NCBI RefSeq assembly: GCF_009026825.1
Contig: NZ_CP045032.1
Location: 1,984,001 to 2,048,000, forward strand
From: Corynebacterium urogenitale
Lineage (GTDB): Bacteria > Actinomycetota > Actinomycetes > Mycobacteriales > Mycobacteriaceae
Direction: 5' to 3'
Length of the DNA stretch: 64,000 bases
Shown here piece by piece: positions 56,184 through 64,000 of the stretch. A program made the translations under genes and the position numbers. Under the pieces are notes generated by a model. That model saw only the letters and a program-made list of their open reading frames with translations, was not told where the DNA came from and ran no database searches. Position 1 is the first letter of the stretch; each line of letters begins with the position of its first letter.

Positions 56184-56876
56184 CTAGTTGAGCGGTTTGG
56201 TGGCCGCGTGCAGCGCGACAATGCCACCGGTCAGGTTCTGCCAGCCGGCGTTCTCCCAGCCATTGGCATTGATCTCTGCGGCCAGCTGCTCTTGGTTCGG
56301 CCACGCGCGGATGGACTCTGCCAAATAGACGTAGGCGTCCGGGTTGGAACTGACGACTTTCGCCACCCGCGGCAGCGCGCGCATCAGGTACTCCTTGTAG
56401 AACGTGGAGAACACCGGCGCCACCGGGGTGGAAAACTCGCCGACGACCAGTGTTCCGCCCGGCTTGGTCACGCGCGCCATTTCGCGCAGCCCCGCGCGGA
56501 AGTCCACGATATTGCGCAGGCCGTAGTTGATCGTCACGGCATCGAAAGTCTCGTCTGCGAAGGGCAGCTTGGTGCCATCGCCGCAGACCATGGGTAGCTT
56601 CCGGTACTGGCCGGCGCGGAGCATGCCTTGGGAGAAATCACAGGCCACGCAGAATGCGCCGGACTTGGCGAACTCCTCTGTGGACACGCCCGTACCTGCA
56701 GCGAGATCTAGGACCTTATCGCCGGGCTTGAGGTTCAGGCGGCGGCGTGTGCGCTTGCGCCAGTAACGGTCCTGGCCAAAGCTCAACACCGTGTTGGTAA
56801 TGTCGTACTTCCGGCCGACCTCATCGAACATGGAGGCGACTTCTTGGGGTTTCTTTTCCAGACTTGCGCGTGACAC
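56184..56876 (-). CDS. menG: Demethylmenaquinone methyltransferase
   Basis: A 230-residue SAM-dependent UbiE/MenG enzyme. SAM site [14 protein letters not shown]; family blocks [40 protein letters not shown] and [16 protein letters not shown]. It methylates demethylmenaquinone, the last step before MenJ. It follows mgtA by 90 nt on the minus strand. Confidence 0.95.
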   Translation of the reverse strand: MSRASLEKKPQEVASMFDEVGRKYDITNTVLSFGQDRYWRKRTRRRLNLKPGDKVLDLAAGTGVSTEEFAKSGAFCVACDFSQGMLRAGQYRKLPMVCGDGTKLPFADETFDAVTINYGLRNIVDFRAGLREMARVTKPGGTLVVGEFSTPVAPVFSTFYKEYLMRALPRVAKVVSSNPDAYVYLAESIRAWPNQEQLAAEINANGWENAGWQNLTGGIVALHAATKPLN

Positions 56877-56966
56877 AGTAGGCCATTGTAGCCCGCAGCG
56901 GTGCTTGGGCGTACAGCCCCACTCCGTCCTCCGAGGCTACGAACCCCTCAAGCCACGGGAGCTTTT

Positions 56967-58262
56967 CTACGCGACGTGGGGGCTACCGCCGCCACGCTGG
57001 CCTGGGCGCCCGCTGAGCTGCCGATCCTGGCTCCGCCGTGGGGTGGCTGCCGCATTCTGGGTCCGCACCAGAGGAGTAAAACGCTGATTCTGCGCTGCCA
57101 CGCGCAATCCCATCGCCTGGGCGTAGTAACCCATGAGCTGCTCACACAATCCATCCCACGTTTTACCTTGCACCGTCATCAGGGCATGTGCTCGCATAGT
57201 GGCCAAGCCGGTTTCTAAGATCGCGTCCACAGCACCGGGGAGATCGCGTTCGAAGCTATCGACTTCCAACAGGTAGCCATTGACGCCCGGCGCGATGAGG
57301 TCCACCGGGCCTCCCGCCGCAGGGGCGATGGCGGGCACTCCGGAGGCGTGCGCTTCCTGGATCGCTTGGCAGAAGGTCTCAAACTGACCGGTATGAACAA
57401 ACACATCGAGGCTCGCATACGCCTGTGGCAGGTCGTCGCCATACATGCCGCCGGTGAACACGGCGGTGGGCAATTCCTGCCGCAGCAGGCCCTCATCGGG
57501 GCCATCGCCCACCACAACCAGCTGCACGTCTTCCCGGTCGTTGAGGGCACGCAGGCGGGCGACTGATTTCTCTGCAGCTAAGCGCCCCACGAAGCCCACG
57601 ATGCGCCGCTCCATCAGGGGCACGCTCGATGGCTTCCCCACAGCGCGCCGCAGCTGGTCGCCTTCGCGTAGCCATGATTCCCGTACGGCTTCACTGCGCT
57701 TGCAGGGATGGAAGCGATCGGTATCCACACCGCGCCCCCAGTGGTAGACGTTGCGTATACCGTGGGCTTCCAGCTCGCCGATGGTCAGGGAGCTCGGCGC
57801 CAGCGTCAGCGCGCACTGGTTGTGGAACGCACGGGTCCACTGCCACGTGGCGTTGATCAGGGCCTTGAGCTTGTAGTTCTTAGCAAAGCCGGCCACATCC
57901 GTCTGGAACACAGCCACACACGGCACGTTCAGCGCCTTAGCCGCGAAAGCTCCTGCAGCACCGAGTACGAACGGGCTGGCCAGATGCACCACGTCCGGAC
58001 GGAAGCGGGAGAGTTCCTTCAACACACCTGGCAGTGGCACACCGATGGGGAGGGAGTTGATGCCGGGCATCTCGATGGTTGGCACGCGCATGATCCGGAA
58101 ACCCTCGTACTCGAAGATTTCCTCCTGGTGGTCGCGTGCTCCCGGGGCGATCACCACCGCTTCATGGCCATTTCTGCGGAGGTACTCCAGCACACGGAGG
58201 ACGGAGTTCACCACTCCATTGACGTTGGGGAGGAAGCTTTCAGCAACGATGGCTACACGCAT
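56967..58262 (-). CDS. mgtA: GDP-mannose-dependent alpha-mannosyltransferase, family 4 (MgtA type)
   Basis: 431 residues of GT-B fold. The N-terminal ESFLPNVNGVVNSVLR acceptor loop, the GFVGRLAAEKSVARL nucleotide-binding block and the EAHASGVPAIAPAAGGPVDLI (Glu-x7-Glu) motif are visible. Corynebacterial and mycobacterial homologues between menG and menD transfer mannose to a glucuronate-diacylglycerol or phosphatidylinositol lipid acceptor on the way to lipomannan. The C-terminal 60 residues are Arg/Pro-rich and probably disordered. ATG 58262 follows AAGGAG. Confidence 0.87.
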   Translation of the reverse strand: MRVAIVAESFLPNVNGVVNSVLRVLEYLRRNGHEAVVIAPGARDHQEEIFEYEGFRIMRVPTIEMPGINSLPIGVPLPGVLKELSRFRPDVVHLASPFVLGAAGAFAAKALNVPCVAVFQTDVAGFAKNYKLKALINATWQWTRAFHNQCALTLAPSSLTIGELEAHGIRNVYHWGRGVDTDRFHPCKRSEAVRESWLREGDQLRRAVGKPSSVPLMERRIVGFVGRLAAEKSVARLRALNDREDVQLVVVGDGPDEGLLRQELPTAVFTGGMYGDDLPQAYASLDVFVHTGQFETFCQAIQEAHASGVPAIAPAAGGPVDLIAPGVNGYLLEVDSFERDLPGAVDAILETGLATMRAHALMTVQGKTWDGLCEQLMGYYAQAMGLRVAAQNQRFTPLVRTQNAAATPRRSQDRQLSGRPGQRGGGSPHVA

Positions 58263-58341
58263 GTCTGTCAGCTTCTCCTTTCCAGGTCACTACGCGGTGG
58301 CATCAATGTAAAAAACCGGGCAACACTTCCTTAACTTGAAG

Positions 58342-58818
58342 TTACTTCCTTCGCCTTTCCAGCCGGAGCACCAGCGCCCAGAGCAGCGCGCCCAGGACCA
58401 GTACCACGGCAATACTCGATAGCGCCGGCAAGAAGGCCAATGTCCACGTTCGCCCTTCGACCTTCACATTTGCCGGGTTGGAGGCCTGATATTCCACTCG
58501 CACCTTCTGCCCCCGCTCCAGACCCGTGGGGTATTTCAATCCCTCGTTGGGCTGGTGGTAATTACCCCGTTCATCGCGGAAAAGGACCGTCGTTCGCATG
58601 GTGCCCACGTCGATGACTTCGGCGGTGGCGGTGGCTTTATCCCGCGCAATGGCGGCGTCGTTGATGGCAGCAGTGACCACCATGCCGGCGCAGACGAGGA
58701 CGAAGAAAGCCACCACCGCCAGCACCGCTTGTTTGGCACGACGGAAGATCTGATCCCTTCGTTTTTGCGCGGCCAGCTGCCCGCCCTCCACCACTGTGTT
58801 CGCCCCGCCCGGTGTCAT
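58342..58818 (-). CDS. DUF3592 two-helix membrane protein
   Basis: 158 residues from ATG 58818, which overlaps the menD stop (ATGA). Two transmembrane helices (AVLAVVAFFVLVCAGMVVTAA; AFLPALSSIAVVLVLGALLWALVL) flank an external domain of about 70 residues with TATAEVIDVGTM, FRDERGNYH and YPTGLERGQKVRVEYQASNP, typical of DUF3592. Function unknown. Conserved position between menD and mgtA in this group suggests an envelope role. Confidence 0.85.
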   Translation of the reverse strand: MTPGGANTVVEGGQLAAQKRRDQIFRRAKQAVLAVVAFFVLVCAGMVVTAAINDAAIARDKATATAEVIDVGTMRTTVLFRDERGNYHQPNEGLKYPTGLERGQKVRVEYQASNPANVKVEGRTWTLAFLPALSSIAVVLVLGALLWALVLRLERRRK

Positions 58819-60623
58819 GAAGGGGTCACCGCCTGTGCGATCTTTTTCTCCATTTCCCGACGCCACGCCCGATCGACTCGAGCTTCCACCACCGTGATGC
58901 CGGTGGCCGGCACTTCAGCGTGTTCGGCGAGGAGTTCGGCCAGCTCAGTGACGTTATCTGCGCGACGGTATTCCACTCCGAAACCTTCACACAGAGGCTC
59001 GATGGCCACATCCACCGGTGTCCCAAAAACCCGTTCGTAGGCAGCAGTTCCGTCGCCGAATGTGCGGAGTTTATCTACCCCCGGCTCGAGCGATTCGAAG
59101 ATCGCGCCACCGGCATCGTTGACGACAACGATCAGGAGATTCTCGGGGCGACGTTCCATGGGGCCAATGTTCAGTCCCGTGAGATCGTGCAGAAACGTGA
59201 GGTCTCCCATGACAGCGATGGTGCGAGGGGCACGCATCGCGGTGGGATCCATCGCTGCGTGAGCCATGGATACTCCGACGGCAGTGGAGACTGTGCCGTC
59301 GATCCCCGCTGCACCGCGACTGGCGATGGTGCGCACGCCATCGAAGGGCAACCCAGCCCGCGACGCATCACGGATAGCACTGGAAGCCCCGAGCACGAGG
59401 GCATCCCCATCACGCAGCGAATCCGCCACGACCGCCACTGCGTGCAGGCCGGTGAAGTGTTCATCGGCGGAAGTGGACAGCACGTCTCGGACGGCCCCGG
59501 CCCCCAAGTCGCTGATCGCCTCGCACACCTTAGTCCACCCTGCTGGGTGCTCACCGACAACCTTCACCATGCTTGCGACCTCGGCGACATTGCCGGTGAC
59601 ATTGGTGACCGTCGTGGTTTCCGTGATGACCACCACGCGAATCGACTCATCTGCCAGGAGTCGGGAGACAGGACGGTGCAAGGTTGGGCGCCCAATGACA
59701 ACAATCTGCTCTGGCCGCGTCGTCGCGGAGTACTCGCCCTGGGAGACGGCTCCCGCGGTGAACATCGCGGCGCCCGCGGAGTGGACGGGAAAATCCGGTG
59801 CTGGGGCGATAGGTTCAGCGAGCGCCGGCACGTCGGCCAGCTCGTCCATAACGCTGCGCGCCCAGGCATCATCGGTCACGGCTCCAGCCACAACAAGCGT
59901 GCGCAACGAGAGATCCACCGTCGCGCAGCCATGCGGCAGCGGGCGGGGGCCAGCCCCCACGGGGTTCTGCGCGTCATCAGGCTTCGCTTCCGCTTCGGCT
60001 TGGGCACGCAGACTGAGGTGATCCAGGTTGTCAGGCACAAGGGGTTCCACGAGGGGAACATCAATGTGCACGCCACCGCCGGCGATGGGATCAATAGCAG
60101 CGAATACACCCTCGCGAGCGATTGCGCGCACAGCATCGTGGTCAACCGGCTCGCTCATCGCCAGCCCCTGCAGGCTGAGGGTCTTCACTGCATGCGGACC
60201 GAAGATCTCCGCCTGCTCGATGGTCTGGTTGGCACCCGTTCCGACCAATGACAGTGGACGATTGGCGGACAGCACCATCAGTGGCACGTGAGATAGGCTC
60301 GCCTCCACCATCGCCGGGAGACAGTTGGCAACTGCGGTTCCAGAGGTCATCACCACCGGCACAGCCCGCCCAGTGGCTTTCGCCAACCCGAGGGCCAGAA
60401 ATGCTCCCGTGCGTTCATCGGTACGGACGTGCAGGCGCAGTCGCCGGGCGCGGTCGGCCTCTGCCAATGCAAGGGCGAGTGGGGCCGAGCGGGATCCCGG
60501 GCACACTACAGCCTCCCTCACTCCTCCACGGATCAACTCATCGACAAGGATGATGCTCGCCTCCATGGCAGGGCTGAGATCCTGTGGGCTCTGCATGTCG
60601 TTCAGTGTGTCTGGCTCCTTCAC
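58815..60623 (-). CDS. menD: 2-succinyl-5-enolpyruvyl-6-hydroxy-3-cyclohexene-1-carboxylate synthase
   Basis: 602 residues, ThDP-dependent. N-terminal CPGSRSAPLALALAE and the ThDP-activating Glu in RTDERTGAFLALGLAKATGR are present; the C-terminal ThDP/Mg2+ site is GDLTFLHDLTGL...VVVNDAGGAIF. It adds succinic semialdehyde (from 2-oxoglutarate) to isochorismate. GTG 60623 is the open-frame start; the ATG at residue 10 is possible. It lies 99 nt after the small ORF. Confidence 0.95.
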   Translation of the reverse strand: MKEPDTLNDMQSPQDLSPAMEASIILVDELIRGGVREAVVCPGSRSAPLALALAEADRARRLRLHVRTDERTGAFLALGLAKATGRAVPVVMTSGTAVANCLPAMVEASLSHVPLMVLSANRPLSLVGTGANQTIEQAEIFGPHAVKTLSLQGLAMSEPVDHDAVRAIAREGVFAAIDPIAGGGVHIDVPLVEPLVPDNLDHLSLRAQAEAEAKPDDAQNPVGAGPRPLPHGCATVDLSLRTLVVAGAVTDDAWARSVMDELADVPALAEPIAPAPDFPVHSAGAAMFTAGAVSQGEYSATTRPEQIVVIGRPTLHRPVSRLLADESIRVVVITETTTVTNVTGNVAEVASMVKVVGEHPAGWTKVCEAISDLGAGAVRDVLSTSADEHFTGLHAVAVVADSLRDGDALVLGASSAIRDASRAGLPFDGVRTIASRGAAGIDGTVSTAVGVSMAHAAMDPTAMRAPRTIAVMGDLTFLHDLTGLNIGPMERRPENLLIVVVNDAGGAIFESLEPGVDKLRTFGDGTAAYERVFGTPVDVAIEPLCEGFGVEYRRADNVTELAELLAEHAEVPATGITVVEARVDRAWRREMEKKIAQAVTPS

Positions 60624-60722
60624 GCCTACAAACTTACGTCAGGTGTGAGACATCGTTCCTCCCCACCCACGCATCCCTCACACCCTGACATCACATGGCG
60701 CTCGCCCCGCGCCGCGGCAGAC

Positions 60723-60872
60723 CTACTTGAGTAGTTTCATATCTTGGGCTGCGGCGATGAGCATCCGATCGACACCATTGAGCAGCTCATCCGCAATCGT
60801 CGGGTCCACTCCGGGTTCCCGGCGCGCCGCGAGTAGTTCTTTTTGCGCTGCCTTGAGCGATAGGTAGCGCAC
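60723..60872 (-). CDS. Small ORF between menC and menD (49 residues)
   Basis: A GTG start with AAAGGG 8 nt upstream opens 49 residues of regular amphipathic helix: RYLSLKAAQKELLAARREPGV, then DPTIADELLNGVDRMLIAAAQ. The frame is the one used by menC, resuming 12 nt after the menC TAA. It has no close motif. The pattern slightly resembles the cytosolic helical tail of CPA1-type Na+/H+ antiporters (YL..AQ..LL.ARRE), so a decayed antiporter remnant is one option and a real small protein is another. Confidence 0.45.
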   Translation of the reverse strand: MRYLSLKAAQKELLAARREPGVDPTIADELLNGVDRMLIAAAQDMKLLK

Positions 60873-60884
60873 ATGGTTCGCCCT

Positions 60885-61955
60885 TTACAGGTAGGTGTAC
60901 GCTGCGCGCAGCCGTTCAATCCACCAATCTTTGCGCGCGCCAGTAAGCACACACTCCCCGAGCACCGCCGCGTCCGGCACGATGTCGGCGACCTCCATGT
61001 GCCCGTCGACGATCTCCCGGTGGCCAACATCGGTGGAGAACAACCCACCCGTCGCTAGCCCTGCCGGCTGAATGGCGACAGGCATGGCGTCGTCGTCATA
61101 GAGCTGGGGCAGGCTCGCCGCCGCGTAAATTCCCGCGCCCATGCCCACAGCGGAATCCAACGCGGAGCTAATCGTGATCGCCACGCCGCGATCCGCCACA
61201 TCATGGGCAATGTCCAGCAGCGTATCGATTCCACCCAGTGGCGGGACCTTCAGCACCGCAACATCGCAGGCATTCGCATCTACAACCTCCCGCACCGCAG
61301 CCTTCGGGTCGTCGCTCTTGCGGATCGCCTCGTCAGCTGCCACGCGCACAAACAACCCGCGGCGCGGCAGCTGGCGACGCACCTCCGCCAGCTCAGCAAT
61401 GGTGGCGCAGGGCTGTTCCAGGTAATCCAACGGGCCAGAAGCGGTCAACGCCGTAGCGGCCTCCAATGCTTGCTCCACCGACCAGCCACCATTGGCATCT
61501 ACCCGCACCACCGGCCGCTCCCCGCCCTGGCCTGTGTGCCCGACCTCGGCAAACCACTCCCGCACCGCATTGACGCGCGCAACGTCATCGGCCAATACTT
61601 GGCCTTTCTCCGCGACCTTCACCTTCACCGTCTGGCAACCTGGGTAGCGGCGCATCAGCTGATCGATGATCGCTACCCCATCGCCCCCACGGACATCCAC
61701 CGCAGGAATAGTGGCGTTGACCTCTACGCGCTGGCGAACCGGTTGCGCAGACACACCCCCGAATCCGAAATCCACCGCATGCCGCAGCCACCGGGCAGCC
61801 TCTTGTGGCTCATACTCCACAAAGGGCGCCCACTCGGTCCAGCGGTCTGTGGCGTCGAATAAACACACTTCCCTCACCGTCACACCGCGAAACGGCACCC
61901 GCATCGGCAGCGCAATGGGGTGGGCGCGGGCGATGAGCTCATCGAGTTCGATCAT
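60885..61955 (-). CDS. menC: o-Succinylbenzoate synthase
   Basis: 356 residues, enolase superfamily. The catalytic Lys pair is in VKVKVAEKG, metal ligands in VRVDANGGWS, YLEQPC and ADEAIRKSD, and the second Lys in VLKVPPLGG. It dehydrates SHCHC to o-succinylbenzoate. ATG 61955 was chosen; the longer open frame runs into menB. Only 19 nt separate its start from the divergent menB start. Confidence 0.94.
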   Translation of the reverse strand: MIELDELIARAHPIALPMRVPFRGVTVREVCLFDATDRWTEWAPFVEYEPQEAARWLRHAVDFGFGGVSAQPVRQRVEVNATIPAVDVRGGDGVAIIDQLMRRYPGCQTVKVKVAEKGQVLADDVARVNAVREWFAEVGHTGQGGERPVVRVDANGGWSVEQALEAATALTASGPLDYLEQPCATIAELAEVRRQLPRRGLFVRVAADEAIRKSDDPKAAVREVVDANACDVAVLKVPPLGGIDTLLDIAHDVADRGVAITISSALDSAVGMGAGIYAAASLPQLYDDDAMPVAIQPAGLATGGLFSTDVGHREIVDGHMEVADIVPDAAVLGECVLTGARKDWWIERLRAAYTYL

Positions 61956-61974
61956 GATCACTAGACTGCCATGT

Positions 61975-62931
61975 ATGACTGACAACCCCACCGGCAACCC
62001 CTTTGACCCAACCCAATGGCGCGAAGTCCCAGGCTTCGAGTTCACGGACATCACCTACCACCGGCACGTCGGCGAGGAGCGTAAAGATGGCATCGTGCGC
62101 ATCGCCTTCGACCGCCCGGAGGTGCTCAACGCCTTCCGCCCGCACACCGTCGATGAGCTTTACCGGGCCCTCGACCACGCACGGCGTAGCCCCGACGTGG
62201 GAACCATCCTGCTCACCGGCAACGGCCCGAGCCCCAAGGATGGCAAGTGGGCCTTCTGCTCCGGCGGCGACCAGCGCATCCGTGGGCGTTCCGGTTACCA
62301 ATACGCCACCGAGCATGATTCCGACGTCACCGCGGCGACGGCCGACACCATTGATGAAGCCCGGTCTAAGGCCGAAGGCGGGCGCCTGCACATCCTCGAG
62401 GTGCAGAGGCTGATCCGCACGATGCCGAAGGTGGTAATTTGCCTGGTCAATGGTTGGGCTGCGGGTGGCGGGCACAGCCTCCACGTGGTCTGCGACCTGA
62501 CGCTGGCCTCCCGCGAGCATGCGCGATTCAAGCAGACGGACGCGGACGTGGGGTCCTTCGACGCTGGCTATGGCTCCGCGTACCTCGCTAAGCAGGTTGG
62601 GCAGAAGTTCGCGCGGGAGATCTTCTTCCTGGGCGATACCTACGATGCGGAGACGATGCACCGCATGGGTGCCGTCAATGCCGTGGCCGATCACGCAGAG
62701 CTGGAGGCTACCGCGATTGAGTGGGCGCGCAAGATCAACACCAAATCCCCGACTGCGCAGCGCATGCTGAAGTTCGCCTTCAACCTGACGGACGATGGAC
62801 TGATGGGCCAGCAGGTGTTTGCCGGCGAAGCAACGCGCTTGGCCTACATGACCGACGAGGCCGTGGAGGGGCGTGATTCCTTCTTGGAGAAGCGCGATCC
62901 GCGATGGGAGAGCTTCCCTTACTACTACTAG
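61975..62931 (+). CDS. menB: 1,4-Dihydroxy-2-naphthoyl-CoA synthase
   Basis: 318 residues, crotonase fold. Oxyanion-hole segments are CSGGDQRIRG and VNGWAAGGGHSLH, and the catalytic Asp is in SFDAGYGSAYLA. It closes the naphthoate ring from o-succinylbenzoyl-CoA. TAGACT at 61962-61967 lies 7 nt before the ATG, so a leaderless start is likely. A strong terminator follows the stop. Confidence 0.95.
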   Translation: MTDNPTGNPFDPTQWREVPGFEFTDITYHRHVGEERKDGIVRIAFDRPEVLNAFRPHTVDELYRALDHARRSPDVGTILLTGNGPSPKDGKWAFCSGGDQRIRGRSGYQYATEHDSDVTAATADTIDEARSKAEGGRLHILEVQRLIRTMPKVVICLVNGWAAGGGHSLHVVCDLTLASREHARFKQTDADVGSFDAGYGSAYLAKQVGQKFAREIFFLGDTYDAETMHRMGAVNAVADHAELEATAIEWARKINTKSPTAQRMLKFAFNLTDDGLMGQQVFAGEATRLAYMTDEAVEGRDSFLEKRDPRWESFPYYY

Positions 62932-62973
62932 GGATTACTCCTAGGGACGACGGCTAAGTTCCTAGGGTTTTCA

Positions 62974-63000
62974 GGGCCCGGGAAGTTATCCCGGGCCTTT
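62974..63000 (+). terminator. Terminator of menB
   Basis: GGCCCGGGA (62975-62983) and TCCCGGGCC (62989-62997) form a perfect 9-bp stem followed by TTTA, 43 nt past the menB stop. Confidence 0.85.
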
Positions 63001-63112
63001 ACGCAACCTGGGCAGCTTGTGGTGGCCCCGCTCTTTTTGGGGGCGGGCCCACTTTTTCATCGGCAGAAGAGCGCTTTCATGGGGAAAGAGCTACGATGGA
63101 ACACATCAATGC

Positions 63113-63141
63113 TTGACACTCCCCACTATTTTTCTTAGGGT
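63113..63141 (+). promoter_or_regulatory. Near-consensus sigma-A promoter
   Basis: TTGACA (63113-63118), a 17-nt spacer and TAGGGT (63136-63141). Transcription would start near 63148, about 166 nt before the ATG of the next gene. Confidence 0.75.
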
Positions 63142-63206
63142 GAGGTTTCATAAGACTGCCAGTTTTCACCGAAGGGCAGAATGCCATTTCAAGGCACGCG
63201 CCCTAT

Positions 63207-63247
63207 GGGCTCTCATTCACCGTGAGCCCTAAGGAATCTCATTCACC
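63207..63247 (+). promoter_or_regulatory. Leader element: hairpin with 11-nt direct repeat
   Basis: GGGCTC (63207-63212) and GAGCCC (63224-63229) form a hairpin whose loop holds TCTCATTCACC. The same 11 bases return at 63237-63247. A regulatory leader is inferred from its position inside a long 5' UTR. Confidence 0.4.
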
Positions 63248-63313
63248 TTCAGAACTGTCAACCCAAAAACTCTGGAGAGCTACCCCAGACAACACACCGG
63301 AAGGAGTGACCCG

Positions 63314-63736
63314 ATGCTTTCCCGCCTGAAGAAGTTCCTCGCCCCCTTACGAGCAGCTCGAACATCGAGTCACTCGGGTTCTATCCGCGCACTCACCCCA
63401 GCTCATACGCGGATCATCAACCGCGAACCCGTCCTCGTTCCAGTTGGCGCACGGATTCCACTACCCGATGGTTCCTGGCTACCAGCAACCGAACGTCGAC
63501 TCGCCCGCTACTTCCGTGCAGAAGCCGACCTAGCAACGCCTTCACTCAACGCCCTAGACACGCGTAGCCCCAGCTACCTCAATGTCATCAGCTACTTGGT
63601 GGACGTGGGTCGCACCCCCGCAACCTCGATGGATGCTCAAGAGGCTTTCGTGGCGATTCACGGCCGTGTTCCAGGCCCAATCGAACTGGATATTATTCGT
63701 ACGCAGCTCAAGCAGTTCGGTTTCCTCGCCGACTAG
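63314..63736 (+). CDS. Hypothetical protein of 140 residues
   Basis: The ATG follows GGAAGGAG by 7 nt, an excellent site. The N-terminus is basic (MLSRLKKFLAPLRAARTSS); the middle contains VGARIPLPDGSWLPATERRLARYF and the C-terminal half is helical (PSYLNVISYLVDVGRTPATSMDAQEAFVAI...QLKQFGFLAD). There is no signal peptide, transmembrane helix or recognised domain. The strong promoter and leader imply high or regulated expression. Family not recognised. Confidence 0.7.
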   Translation: MLSRLKKFLAPLRAARTSSHSGSIRALTPAHTRIINREPVLVPVGARIPLPDGSWLPATERRLARYFRAEADLATPSLNALDTRSPSYLNVISYLVDVGRTPATSMDAQEAFVAIHGRVPGPIELDIIRTQLKQFGFLAD

Positions 63737-63745
63737 CAACAAGCC

Positions 63746-63835
63746 CTCCCTACCCAAGCCCTCGCTGTCCAAACTTTCACTGCCCGAACTCTCACTGTCC
63801 CCAGCCCTCGCTGTCCCGCCCCTCACTGTCTCAGG
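63746..63835. repeat. Imperfect tandem repeat of about 15 bp
   Basis: CTCACTGTCC-like cores occur five times, with CTGTCC/CTGCCC starting at 63765, 63780, 63795, 63811 and 63825 (spacing 15, 15, 16, 14). The array lies between the 140-residue gene and menE. The uneven spacing makes it non-coding in any frame shared by all units. Confidence 0.6.
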
Positions 63836-63855
63836 GGTTGTCTACACTTCGAGTC

Positions 63856-64000
63856 ATGAGTACTGCACTGCGCACGGTCATCGCCGATCCCTCTAACTTG
63901 CCCCCCTTGATCGCTGCTTTGGCCGAGGTCCTGGAGGGAAGCCAGTCCTACCTCCCCCTACCACCGGCCTCCACTCCCGCGGCCACTGTGGCCAACGAGG
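63856..64000 (+). CDS. menE: o-Succinylbenzoate-CoA ligase, N-terminal part (runs off the window)
   Basis: Forty-eight residues are visible. They start STALRTVIADPSN and contain LIAALAEVLEGSQSYLPLP, which fits the N-terminus of actinobacterial MenE, the acyl-adenylating ligase between MenC and MenB. TACACT at 63843-63848 is 7 nt before the ATG, so a leaderless start is likely. Assignment rests on the short N-terminus and on menB/menC/menD next door. Confidence 0.75.
   Translation, partial: MSTALRTVIADPSNLPPLIAALAEVLEGSQSYLPLPPASTPAATVANE

Larger units (their letters stand above)
62932..63313. other. menB terminator and long leader of the next gene
   Basis: 382 bp without a supported gene. 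In order it contains the menB terminator, a consensus promoter and a 5' leader of about 165 nt with an 11-nt direct repeat and a hairpin. All three are listed separately. Confidence 0.7.

Noticed and set aside
60737..61048. 103-codon minus-strand frame across the menC-menD gap
   Set aside because: Ser/Arg/Cys-rich and overlapping the end of menC in another frame; the 49-codon frame beside it has a better start and helical pattern.
63554..63826. Minus-strand frame with Ser/Glu/Gly repeats (GSESLDSEG) near the right edge
   Set aside because: It is produced by the 15-bp repeat region and runs opposite the 140-residue gene; no start signal.

Overview
The window is high-GC actinobacterial chromosome, almost certainly Corynebacterium. 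The evidence is DtxR-type iron boxes, leaderless-looking starts, a corynebacterial rpoB N-terminus, a DUF3068 protein beside rpoBC, C50-type carotenoid cyclase/elongase genes, an MgtA-like mannosyltransferase and a MenJ-type menaquinone reductase. The species cannot be fixed from this sequence alone. No insertion sequence, prophage, rRNA or CRISPR array was seen.

Layout. (1) 1-10.9 kb is an iron island: a siderophore-interacting flavoprotein, a three-gene hydroxamate siderophore operon (PLP decarboxylase, N-hydroxylase, fused acyltransferase/NIS synthetase) and a convergent ferric-siderophore ABC importer (lipoprotein, two permeases, ATPase). Each transcription unit has a DtxR-like box. (2) 10.9-16.1 kb is the S10 ribosomal operon rpsJ-rplCDWB-rpsS-rplV-rpsC-rplP-rpmC-rpsQ (minus strand). 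(3) 16.7-22.2 kb holds an orphan J-domain protein, tuf, fusA, rpsG and rpsL. (4) 22.5-28.9 kb holds two membrane-anchored unknowns, then a tightly coupled carotenoid operon (GT2, crtE, crtB, crtYe, crtYf, crtEb, idi) without crtI, and an upstream DUF4236 mini-gene. (5) 29-39.1 kb is rpoC, rpoB, a DUF3068 gene, rplL and rplJ. (6) 39.5-49.2 kb is a lipase, then a six-gene operon for an 'anchored-repeat' metal-type ABC transporter. Four of its proteins carry copies of one extracellular repeat with a recurring His-x-His motif. (7) 49.4-53.4 kb is rplA, rplK, nusG, secE and four tRNAs (Trp, Met, Thr, Tyr). (8) 53.5-64 kb is the menaquinone/envelope block: long-chain polyprenyl diphosphate synthase, menJ, menG, mgtA, a DUF3592 protein, menD, a 49-codon ORF, menC, menB, an unknown 140-residue protein with a long 5' leader, and the start of menE.

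The core translation and transcription genes are ordinary, with no recognised rifampicin-type (RpoB) or streptomycin-type (RpsL) substitutions. The most interesting parts are the accessory blocks between them. The siderophore operon has the decarboxylase-hydroxylase-fused synthetase order and domain fusion known from enterobacterial desferrioxamine (dfoJAC) loci. The carotenoid operon needs a desaturase from elsewhere in the genome. In the anchored-repeat transporter the repeat is embedded even inside the ZnuA-like binding protein, and the operon starts behind a strong promoter with a Fur/Zur-like palindrome; a cell-envelope metal (probably zinc) relay is the working hypothesis.

Start codons were moved inward from the longest open frame wherever overlap with the upstream stop, a ribosome-binding site or family length supported it; each case is noted.
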